This document shows, in pieces, positions 18,483-26,332 of a stretch of 64,000 bases of DNA (position 1 is the first letter of the stretch; each line of letters starts with the position of its first letter). The notes below the pieces were generated by a model, which saw nothing but the letters and a program-made list of their open reading frames with translations, had not been told where the DNA came from and did no database searches. The stretch is from NCBI GenBank assembly GCA_015060405.1, contig SUYN01000003.1, positions 62,001 to 126,000 of the forward strand, in the 5' to 3' direction. A program made the translations under genes and the position numbers. The stretch comes from Bacteroidales bacterium. GTDB lineage: Bacteria > Bacteroidota > Bacteroidia > Bacteroidales > UBA932.

Positions 18483-19439
18483 ATGGATTCAACATACGTA
18501 GTAGGTATTGACGTGGGAGGCCAGACCTCCAAGATCGGTGTCGTAGACGCAAGAGGAACCGTTCTTGCCCAGACAGTTATCCGTACTGACACATACGACA
18601 AGGTAGAGCCTTACATCGCAGAGCTTGCGGAGGCTGTGAACAAACTCATCAAGGAGTCAGGCACAGAAGGCAAGGTCAGAGGTATCGGAGTAGGCGCTCC
18701 TAACGGAAACTATTACACAGGTACTATAGAGAACGCCCCTAACCTTCTCTGGGGACGTGAGAGAGTGGAGTTCTCAAAGCTTCTTTCAGAGGCTATGGGC
18801 GGACTTCCTGTAGCTCTTACAAACGATGCCAATGCAGCTGCTGTGGGTGAGATGACCTATGGTGCGGCAAGAGGCATGAAGAACTTCATCATGATCACCC
18901 TCGGAACAGGTGTGGGATCAGGTATCGTCATCAACGGTGAGGTTGTCTATGGCCACGACGGTTTCGCAGGTGAGCTCGGTCACACATCGGCAGTGCGCAA
19001 CAACGGACGCACCTGCGGTTGCGGAAAGACAGGATGTCTTGAGACCTATGCCTCAGCTACAGGTGTGGCCCGCACGGCACGCGAGTGGCTCGAGCTGACA
19101 GACGAGCCTTCAGTTCTCCGCAGTCTCGACACAATCGCGTCAAAGGACGTGTATGAGGCAGCAAAGGACGGCGACAAGCTTGCTCTCAAGATCTTCGAGT
19201 TCACCGGAAAGATCCTCGGACGTTCATTTGCAGACTTCATCGCATTCAGTGCTCCTGAAGCCATCGTCCTCTTCGGCGGTCTGGCACGTGCAAAGGAATT
19301 CCTCACAGAGCCTATAGAGAATGCCATGAACGACAACGTGCTTCCATTGTGGAAGGGTAAGGTGAAAGTCGTTTACTCTCAGCTCAAGGAGTCTGATGCA
19401 GCCATCCTCGGTGCTTCAGCCCTCGCCTGGGAACTTTAG
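18483..19439 (+). CDS. ROK-family sugar kinase (glucokinase-like)
   Basis: A 318-residue ROK protein: phosphate-binding DVGGQTSKIGVVD at the N-terminus, LTNDANAAAVGEMTYGAARG with the catalytic Asp, TLGTGVGSGIVINGEVVYG, GELGHT and the zinc motif CGCGKTGCLE (about residues 177-186). It lacks a DNA-binding N-terminus, so it is a kinase rather than a repressor. It would phosphorylate glucose or a related sugar brought in by the MFS protein encoded 30 bp upstream. A strong terminator follows. Confidence 0.9.
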   Translation: MDSTYVVGIDVGGQTSKIGVVDARGTVLAQTVIRTDTYDKVEPYIAELAEAVNKLIKESGTEGKVRGIGVGAPNGNYYTGTIENAPNLLWGRERVEFSKLLSEAMGGLPVALTNDANAAAVGEMTYGAARGMKNFIMITLGTGVGSGIVINGEVVYGHDGFAGELGHTSAVRNNGRTCGCGKTGCLETYASATGVARTAREWLELTDEPSVLRSLDTIASKDVYEAAKDGDKLALKIFEFTGKILGRSFADFIAFSAPEAIVLFGGLARAKEFLTEPIENAMNDNVLPLWKGKVKVVYSQLKESDAAILGASALAWEL

Positions 19440-19455
19440 GAATATACTTATATGA

Positions 19456-19496
19456 ATTGAGGACGGCTCCTTCAGTGGAGACCGTCCTCAATTTTT
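19456..19496 (+). terminator. Rho-independent terminator after the ROK kinase gene
   Basis: ATTGAGGACGG (19456-19466) pairs with CCGTCCTCAAT (19482-19492), followed by TTTT within a T-rich stretch. Confidence 0.85.
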
Positions 19497-19520
19497 ATAT
19501 GCCGCTGCCGATGAACTTCT

Positions 19521-20210
19521 CTAAAATCGGAGAATCCGCATTTCCGGTCCTACCCTGAATTTTGTGGACCTGATGAAAAGCAGCCACTGTGCAAGGAAAT
19601 ATGTGACAAGCACCAGGTAATGGCGGTATGGTACAGGCTCCACGAACTTGTTCCATGCGAGGATGAAGTCGGAGAACACGAAGAGGATGGCTCCCAATGC
19701 GAACAGGCTGCTTCGCTGAAGCAGGGCTGTAACCATCATGATGCTTATCAGCGTCGCGTAGATGCACACTCCGATGCGGATTATTCCGGCAGGTGCCTCA
19801 GGGGCGATTCTGGTGAAGGCTACGGTCAGGAGAGCCAGTGCGCAGAATACCACCATAGCAAGGTAGCCTTTGGCCTTTCCGGTCAGCTTCCTGTCCTTCT
19901 CGACCCTCTCGAAATATCTTCTTACGAAATAGACTATGTACCAGACGTGACCTAAGGCAAAGAACCCCATCTGTCCGAGGAAGTTGTTGCAGGATCCCAT
20001 GTGGTCTCCGAGTGTGGAGAACAGCAGCGCCAGAGCTATCTCCCATGGGCATAGCCAGAGCGAAGCGAGGGTCAGGATGCTGACGCAAAAAGTGATCTTG
20101 TGCGGAATCTCCACAGGGAGAAAGAACAGCACACATACACATAGATAAAGGCCTGTCGCAGCGAGTGCGGCCGGCCTTGTGTATCTTTCATTCAGTTTCA
20201 AGATTGCCAT
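19521..20210 (-). CDS. YhhN-family membrane protein (lysoplasmalogenase-like)
   Basis: A 229-residue protein with about seven to eight hydrophobic segments. The family signature is seen in LLFSTLGDHMG and ALGAILFVFSDFILAWNKF. YhhN/TMEM86 proteins hydrolyse the vinyl-ether bond of lysoplasmalogens; in many Bacteroidota the role is not proven. The start lies only 39 bp after the stop of the PorV-like gene on the same strand and no terminator separates them, so read-through from the left switchable operon is possible. Confidence 0.8.
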   Translation of the reverse strand: MAILKLNERYTRPAALAATGLYLCVCVLFFLPVEIPHKITFCVSILTLASLWLCPWEIALALLFSTLGDHMGSCNNFLGQMGFFALGHVWYIVYFVRRYFERVEKDRKLTGKAKGYLAMVVFCALALLTVAFTRIAPEAPAGIIRIGVCIYATLISIMMVTALLQRSSLFALGAILFVFSDFILAWNKFVEPVPYRHYLVLVTYFLAQWLLFIRSTKFRVGPEMRILRF

Positions 20211-20249
20211 ATCTGCATTTTTCTGCTAATATAGCAATTTTTCTGCTGA

Positions 20250-21179
20250 TCAGAAGCAATATCCCACCGATATAGAAAGTGTGTTGCTGAGGGGAGAACC
20301 GCTTCCGGTGAGCAGATAGGCCAGATTCAGCTTGACTCCCGAGAACTTCACTCCGGCTCCAACGGACGCAAATGAAGGGATGGGAGAATCCCCGCCGTAT
20401 CTGTAGCCTGCCCTGAACGACACCAGGTCATCGAAGGTGTATTCAGCTCCCAGGGAAGCTGCTGTCCATCCGCTGAAGAAATAGTCAAAGTCGAGGTCAG
20501 CCTCCACCTGATGCTTCTGGCCGAACTCCTTCTCATAGCCCGCTCCCAGAGCGATGGAGCCTGGGATGCAGAATTCCTGACCGGTCGCAGACCTGACAGT
20601 GCCAAGCACGTTCGACACTCCTGCTGCAACCTTGATCTGTGAGAACTTCGCCATCACGAAAAGGTCTGCTGCGACAGTTCCGTACGAATGGCCCTGAGCC
20701 AGCGTGCTGGATGCATATCCCAGATTCACTCCTGCAGACATGTTCGGAAGGAACTTATAGGCAACGCCGACAGCCGCATGCAGGTCTGACGGCCTGAAGG
20801 TCCCGTCCGAAGCACCCGTACCATCGGTAATGTCATATGAAGGATGCATGCCATAGTACAGGCCTGCGGAAACTCCCAGCCTGTCATTGAACTTTGCCGC
20901 TCCGGCAGCATTCAGGATGCCGGTCTTTGCTGCGCCCGGCTGCCACATCGTGTAGCCGGCTGCCACATCGAGAGCAGCCTCTGAAAAAGGGATGGCGGCA
21001 GCATTCGTAAACGCCGCATGTGAAACAGCCCCTGTCTCGGTAAGCCCCGTTCCGCCCTTGGCAAGAATCACTGGATCCACATCAGCAATCGTGAAAGGAA
21101 GTGCCTGGGCACCCGCAAGAGCAGGCATCAGAAGCATAAGGGCTCCTGCCAGATATGTTTTGATATTCTTCATCGTCAT
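20250..21179 (-). CDS. PorV/PorQ-like outer-membrane barrel, left operon
   Basis: A 309-residue protein with a signal peptide ending near GAQA and a FadL-like beta-barrel pattern of repeated amphipathic strands (AGVNLGYASS, GAGYEKEF, ASLGAEYTF), ending in a C-terminal aromatic (GYCF). PorV binds T9SS substrates and brings them to the attachment complex; PorV-like paralogues are common. Its ATG overlaps the stop of the S8 peptidase gene by one base (TGATG), suggesting translational coupling. Residues from about 24 to 290 are, but for one residue (Ala for Ser), identical to those of the right operon's copy at 38583-39500. It may escort the adjacent peptidase, an inference. Confidence 0.75.
   Translation of the reverse strand: MTMKNIKTYLAGALMLLMPALAGAQALPFTIADVDPVILAKGGTGLTETGAVSHAAFTNAAAIPFSEAALDVAAGYTMWQPGAAKTGILNAAGAAKFNDRLGVSAGLYYGMHPSYDITDGTGASDGTFRPSDLHAAVGVAYKFLPNMSAGVNLGYASSTLAQGHSYGTVAADLFVMAKFSQIKVAAGVSNVLGTVRSATGQEFCIPGSIALGAGYEKEFGQKHQVEADLDFDYFFSGWTAASLGAEYTFDDLVSFRAGYRYGGDSPIPSFASVGAGVKFSGVKLNLAYLLTGSGSPLSNTLSISVGYCF
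20317..21111 (-). repeat. 795-bp inverted repeat, left arm (PorV-like gene)
   Basis: This tract reads in reverse complement as 38645-39439. Both arms are 795 bp and I found a single base difference (giving Ala here, Ser there). Identity breaks off sharply at both ends inside the two genes. Confidence 0.9.
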
Positions 21180-23776
21180 CAGAGTTTTATTACATTCTGC
21201 TTGTATTCATTGCCACCGAAAGCAACTGTCATAGTATATACGCCAGGAGGGCATGAGCTCATGTCTATCCTCGCGGGCTCATATCCGCTCACTACAGCGG
21301 TCTCATCATACATGGTTTTTCCTGTCTGGCTCACGATGACAATCCGTGTCTGGGAAGCATCAAGCGTGCTCACATTCACGAAGTCAGTAACAGGGTTCGG
21401 ATATACAGACACCGGCTTGGACGGATCCTTGACCTGGACCTTGAACGTACATTCTGCCGATTCGCCTTTGGCATCTTTCGCAACCAGAGTCACGTCAACT
21501 GTTCCATATCCAAGCGCAGTTCCGAGCAGCTGGTCTTTCTTGGATGTAATGTGAAGAACCTTCGGATCAGAGATTATGGCCTCATATTTCAACTGTTCTC
21601 CATCAGGATCCGTGAAATACCCGGTCATGTCAAGAGTGAACTCCTGACCCTTTGCGGTCAGAAGAATATTATCAACATCCTTGATTTTCTCCGGAGCAAG
21701 ATTGCCAAGAATTGTGTATGTGAATTCTTTCTCCGCAATCATCCCATACTCATCTTCAGCCTTGACTTTTGCCGTGTACACACCTTCAGGTGCCGCGCTG
21801 CCGACAATGGTTATCCTCCAGGTGCCGTCTGGTATGAGCATGATGCTGTCAGCTTCCGATCCGTTCTCATAAATCACATTTATCGAGTGTCCGTCAGGAT
21901 CAGCGACAGTTATTGATATATTAAGAGTCTCTGATGACTTCACTTCATAGCTGCCTTCATAAGAAGTGGAGATTACAGCTGCATTATTCTTTGTTGTGGA
22001 GACTTCGTATACATCAGTCGGCTCCGAGTAACTGCGGCCGTATGAGTAGGCTATCACCTTGACATAATATGTAGCTGAAAAGTCAAGTCTGCTGATGGTA
22101 TATGAAAATGTCTCTCCTATTCCCTTATCAGGAGTGACTGTGACGAAGTCGGCACCTTCATGGGAATCCACCGTAGCCTTCTCCACCTTATCTTTGTCCT
22201 GGCCGTAGATAAGCATGAATCCATATGCGGGATCACCTTCCGAATCCGAAGGGATCTGCCATGAAAGGTCGATGCTGTTTCCCCTTGCTTCCAGTTCAAG
22301 ACCTGTTACGGGACCCACCTCGACCTGCTTTCCATAGACGAAGGCACCATATGCATCCAGAAGGCCACCTATCTCATATGCCGGTGAGAGCACAGAGGTG
22401 TTCGCGCTTCCAAGGATTCTTTCCTTGAGCATCTCGTTGGTAAAGCCGGGGCCGCCGAAATGTGAAACCAGAAGAGCCGCGACACCTGACACATGTGGGC
22501 AGGCCATGGAAGTTCCATTCATGCTGCCGTATGAATTGTCGGGCATAGTACTGTAGATTGCCGTGCCCGGAGCGGCTATGTCAACCCAGCTGCCATAGTT
22601 CGAGAAGGATGAACGAGTCCCTTCAGATGTTATCGAGCCGACAGCGATGACCTCGGAATAATTGGCTGGAGCCGCATTGAACAAAGCGTCATTTCCTGCC
22701 GCAAAGATCACGACGCCACCTTTCATCGGAGAGTCCGGAAGCTGATTGCCGTTATTGTCGCATCCTGCATATTTGATGAAGTAGTCTATCGCCTGCCTGT
22801 CTGCCGCATTTACCTTTGCATTCTTTGCCCTTTCTATCTCTTCGGAACTGAATTGACCGTCCCCGTCAATGTCATAATTATAACCCCAGCTGTTCTGGCT
22901 GATTACGGCTCCATTGTCAGCTCCCCATTTGATTGCAGCCGGTGAGTCTCCTGAAATGACAGTTCCGTCAGGACCGTCCTTGAAGATCTGACAAGACATT
23001 ATCTTAACGCCGGCTCTGCCGTTCGCATAGTCTCCTCCTGCGATTCCGGCTATACCCTTGCCGTTGTTGCTGACGGCAGCGATCGTACCCGCAACATGGG
23101 TTCCGTGAGATCCGGCAACGACAATCGAGTTGTCATCTACGGAATTGTAATGACCTGATACAAGACAATTGGCAGCAAGGTCTTCATGCTTGAGATCGAC
23201 TCCTTCGTCGACAACAGAGACAATTACATCCGGGCTTCCTGTAGTGTAGCTGTTCCATACGGGCTGAACATTTATGTCAAAACCCGGATAACTGAGGTTC
23301 TTCAGGCCCCACAGCTTTGTGTCAAGGTCATTGAAGTCATTGATTCTGATCTGCCTTACCGGTTCTATGTAATCCACTCCAGGTACAGCCTTGAATCCTT
23401 CTTCCGCTTTTGTGTGAGGTATGTCCTCAGAATACTTTATGACATACCAGCGGTGAAGTCCCTCCTTTCTGGTACGAGGCTCGAACTCTCCGGCATGAGG
23501 GAAAAGCCTCCTCATATGAGTGATGCCAAGATTGTCAAGGACCGCATTAAGCTCTACGGACTTCGTCCGGACTTCACCTGCTGCTATCTGACTCTCGACC
23601 ATAGCTGTCATTTCCTCACTGAAATATACATAGGCTTCACCGGGAACATATACATTATTGCCGTTCTCCATGGAATCCTCTGTCTGTGAGTCTTCCGGGG
23701 CGACACCAATGATCTCCCTGTCAGTACATGAAAGGAGAATTACTGCCATCAAAAAAGCAGATAAACCATGCTTCAT
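21179..23776 (-). CDS. S8 subtilisin-like peptidase lipoprotein with T9SS sorting domain, left operon
   Basis: An 865-residue protein. The signal MKHGLSAFLMAVILLSC has a lipobox-like end; ATG 23776 is preferred to an upstream TTG. A propeptide-like region precedes the S8 domain, with catalytic Asp near 190 (VVDEGVD), His near 224 (GSHGTHVAGT) and Ser near 423 (NGTSMACPHVSG), and oxyanion Asn in AAGN. A fibronectin III-like domain and two cadherin-like repeats (DPDGHSINV, DPDGEQLKY) follow. The last 75 residues (SVYPNPVTDFVNVS to the end) are a T9SS type A sorting domain. It is likely a surface protease that feeds peptides to the SusC/SusD pair of its operon. Having both a lipobox and a T9SS domain is odd. 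Confidence 0.9.
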   Translation of the reverse strand: MKHGLSAFLMAVILLSCTDREIIGVAPEDSQTEDSMENGNNVYVPGEAYVYFSEEMTAMVESQIAAGEVRTKSVELNAVLDNLGITHMRRLFPHAGEFEPRTRKEGLHRWYVIKYSEDIPHTKAEEGFKAVPGVDYIEPVRQIRINDFNDLDTKLWGLKNLSYPGFDINVQPVWNSYTTGSPDVIVSVVDEGVDLKHEDLAANCLVSGHYNSVDDNSIVVAGSHGTHVAGTIAAVSNNGKGIAGIAGGDYANGRAGVKIMSCQIFKDGPDGTVISGDSPAAIKWGADNGAVISQNSWGYNYDIDGDGQFSSEEIERAKNAKVNAADRQAIDYFIKYAGCDNNGNQLPDSPMKGGVVIFAAGNDALFNAAPANYSEVIAVGSITSEGTRSSFSNYGSWVDIAAPGTAIYSTMPDNSYGSMNGTSMACPHVSGVAALLVSHFGGPGFTNEMLKERILGSANTSVLSPAYEIGGLLDAYGAFVYGKQVEVGPVTGLELEARGNSIDLSWQIPSDSEGDPAYGFMLIYGQDKDKVEKATVDSHEGADFVTVTPDKGIGETFSYTISRLDFSATYYVKVIAYSYGRSYSEPTDVYEVSTTKNNAAVISTSYEGSYEVKSSETLNISITVADPDGHSINVIYENGSEADSIMLIPDGTWRITIVGSAAPEGVYTAKVKAEDEYGMIAEKEFTYTILGNLAPEKIKDVDNILLTAKGQEFTLDMTGYFTDPDGEQLKYEAIISDPKVLHITSKKDQLLGTALGYGTVDVTLVAKDAKGESAECTFKVQVKDPSKPVSVYPNPVTDFVNVSTLDASQTRIVIVSQTGKTMYDETAVVSGYEPARIDMSSCPPGVYTMTVAFGGNEYKQNVIKL

Positions 23777-23849
23777 AAACAAGTCTTATAAATTGTAAAA
23801 AGGTGGGCGGCCAAAAGGCCGCTCACCTCAAAAAGTAATATCAATGAAT

Positions 23850-24722
23850 TTAGTTCTTTGACAATGTCAGGCCTCCAAGGTATGCACTGTACCATCCGCC
23901 GGCGTTTGAAGAATAGACACCAAACGCATTAGGAATAGTAAGAGTGCCATCTGTATTCAGATTGAACAGAGCATACTGGGTCGTATTTGCTGAACTGAGA
24001 TCCGGACCGTCAAAGCCCATAATCACACAGTCATCGTAACCGATAGGCTGGCCAGACTCGAGAAGGAGCTGAGTCCTGTCCTCATTTGCTACAGCAAGGA
24101 AGATGTTGCATCCACTAGCCGCAGAGAAGCCGGCACCAGCGAAGTAAGGGTCGATGTTCTGAATGAGTACAGAGTTGAATGTAGGATCATTGTCATTCGA
24201 AACGATCGAAATGTTGAGAGCATACTGGTCGCCGTAGAAGAAGTCAACGAGCGGACCACCTGTCCAATCACCGATGAATGCTGCAAGCGGATGATCAAGG
24301 TCCTTGATTGTAAAGAATGCTGTGTCATAGCTACCTACAGAAACACCAGCAGTTGCACTTGCAATCTCGATTGTAAAGTCCTTGCCACCTGTAAACTCAC
24401 CAGAGAAGTCAGTAATCTCTACCTCAATGTTCTGAGTTGTAGTCTCGCCTGAGAAAGTAAGGATTCCCGAAGCAGGTGAAACGATTTCATAGTCTACACC
24501 TTTGACACCCTTTCCGTCTACAGCCTTCACAGTTACCTGCACTTCTGCACCTGTGGGATTGTAGATTGACACAGGAACCGCAACCTTACCGACTGTCTCA
24601 TCGACTGAGAAAGTAACAGCATCCAATGTCGCAAATGTCTGAGGCTGAAGCTCGATTGCCCTGTTGCATGAAGCAGAGGTCAGGAGCACGATTGCAGCTG
24701 CTATATAATATAACTTTTTCAT
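23850..24722 (-). CDS. Surface lipoprotein with Calx-beta-like domain, left operon
   Basis: A 290-residue lipoprotein (MKKLYYIAAAIVLLTSASC). Residues 35-130 look like a Calx-beta or similar beta-sandwich (VTFSVDETVGKVAVPVSIYNPTGAEV, ILTFSGETTTQNIEVEITD). The C-terminal half is a beta-rich domain of unknown family. It occupies the place after susD where Bacteroidota PULs often encode a surface glycan- or ligand-binding protein, so a substrate-binding role is an inference. Spacing is 24 bp from susD. The right operon has a lipoprotein of the same length at the same position with little visible sequence likeness. Confidence 0.75.
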   Translation of the reverse strand: MKKLYYIAAAIVLLTSASCNRAIELQPQTFATLDAVTFSVDETVGKVAVPVSIYNPTGAEVQVTVKAVDGKGVKGVDYEIVSPASGILTFSGETTTQNIEVEITDFSGEFTGGKDFTIEIASATAGVSVGSYDTAFFTIKDLDHPLAAFIGDWTGGPLVDFFYGDQYALNISIVSNDNDPTFNSVLIQNIDPYFAGAGFSAASGCNIFLAVANEDRTQLLLESGQPIGYDDCVIMGFDGPDLSSANTTQYALFNLNTDGTLTIPNAFGVYSSNAGGWYSAYLGGLTLSKN

Positions 24723-24746
24723 ATCTGATTCAGTTTTAAAGGATTA

Positions 24747-26306
24747 TTACTCAGCTGTATAACCTGGATTCTGTACGAGGTTCTCGTTCAGCTTGATCTC
24801 ATAAGAAGGAATAGGCCAGTTAAGGAAATGGCTGTCAGCTGAAAGTGCTCTTTCATTGTAGTACTCGCCTGTCATGATGAGGAACTCGACGCCAGGCTGA
24901 GCTGCTCTGACAGCAAGGCCGTCACCCCAACGCTTGATGGAAGCGAGACGAAGGCCCTCACCAACTGTTTCACGGAACCACTCCTTCTTGATGTTCTCCA
25001 TTGTACCGGTTGTGTTTACAGCCTTACGCGCAGCCTGAAGCTGGTTAAGGGTGCTCTGTGCGGCAGCAGCATTTCCCTCCTGTGCATGAGCCTCAGCAGC
25101 GATAAGATACATCTCGCTGATAAGAAGCGGCTTTGCAGCATGTGCACCTGTCTCGACAGAACCTGTATGAAGACCAGGGTTGTCAAGATATTTTGTGAAC
25201 ACATATACGCCGTTATGGTAAGAACCGTTCATCTTCACAGGATAAAGGCTGTCAGTAAACCAGTTTGCCAGGCGGAGGTCAGACTCATCATATGAACCTA
25301 CAAGAAGAGATGACGGGATGAAGTAAGGAGAGAAATACTTTCCTACTGTGTCGTCATTTCCTACCTGAGTGAAGATTGTATTGCCTACTGCACCCTCTGC
25401 CATGTTTGCAAAAAGCTGGATGATAGGCTCTGTACCTGCATCATTGGTAAACTCTGCTGTCATTTCTTCCTGACTTGCAGCGAGCTTGTAGCCTGCAGCG
25501 GAAGCAATTACAGACTCGGCTGCATCAGCAGCATTGGCATAATCCTGAACATCAAGATAATAACGTGCCTTGAGAGCGTTTACAGCATCAACAGTAGGGA
25601 CACCTGCCCTTACCTGTCCGGCGAGATTCACCTTCTCCGCCTTGACAGTGACTGTGATTCCTGCGGCAGCTGCCTCGGAAAGAAGATACTCAGCATCTTC
25701 AAGGTCAGTCAGGATCTGGTCATAAACTTCCTGCACTGTAGCGCGTGCTGGCTTCTCAAGCTGATCATATTTGAGGACAAGCGGAACACAGAGGTCTGTC
25801 GATGCAGTTGCAGGATCGTATGCATTACCGAAATGTCTTGCAAGTGTCAGATAAGATGACGCTCTGCAGAAAAGGGCGATACCCTTAAGTACATTTGCAG
25901 ATGCCTTGAGGTCCTCCTTCACATTGTCTGCATTGGCAATGGCGATGTTGTAGTTCTTTATTGCCGCATAGTGGTTAGACCACATGTCTTCAGTATCGTA
26001 TTCTCCTGGAGTGAAAGAGTTGTCGCAACGGTGCACAGCACCATAGTTGTTACCATAATCGATGGTGGCGTTGAAACCGTCGCACTGGACTTCAGATGTC
26101 TGTGTGAACACACCATACTGAAGGGCGCGGTAAGAAGCCAGGACACCATTCTGGAATGCTGTCACATCATTCTCTGTAAGGAATAACTCGCTTCCCTCCT
26201 CATACGCAATGTCGGTAGTAGGGAGAAGGTTGAGGTCGCATGACGAAAGCATCGTCACAGCCGCTCCACTTACTATAAAATATTTGAGAATATTCTTCAT
26301 TTTCAT
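24747..26306 (-). CDS. SusD/RagB-family outer-membrane lipoprotein, left operon
   Basis: A 519-residue SusD-like lipoprotein with lipobox VTMLSSC. Family signs are NYNIAIANAD, ALKARYYLDVQDYANAADAAESVI (TPR-like helices), LLISEMYLIAAEAHAQEGN, and FRETVGEGLRLASIKRWGDGL close to the C-terminus. SusD acts as the lid of the SusC channel and captures substrate at the surface. It lies 26 bp after susC. Given the adjacent peptidase rather than glycosidases, peptides or glycoproteins are more likely than polysaccharides as substrate, as in RagAB; this is an inference. Confidence 0.95.
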   Translation of the reverse strand: MKMKNILKYFIVSGAAVTMLSSCDLNLLPTTDIAYEEGSELFLTENDVTAFQNGVLASYRALQYGVFTQTSEVQCDGFNATIDYGNNYGAVHRCDNSFTPGEYDTEDMWSNHYAAIKNYNIAIANADNVKEDLKASANVLKGIALFCRASSYLTLARHFGNAYDPATASTDLCVPLVLKYDQLEKPARATVQEVYDQILTDLEDAEYLLSEAAAAGITVTVKAEKVNLAGQVRAGVPTVDAVNALKARYYLDVQDYANAADAAESVIASAAGYKLAASQEEMTAEFTNDAGTEPIIQLFANMAEGAVGNTIFTQVGNDDTVGKYFSPYFIPSSLLVGSYDESDLRLANWFTDSLYPVKMNGSYHNGVYVFTKYLDNPGLHTGSVETGAHAAKPLLISEMYLIAAEAHAQEGNAAAAQSTLNQLQAARKAVNTTGTMENIKKEWFRETVGEGLRLASIKRWGDGLAVRAAQPGVEFLIMTGEYYNERALSADSHFLNWPIPSYEIKLNENLVQNPGYTAE

Positions 26307-26332
26307 AACTTCTTTATTTAATACGTCCCGTT

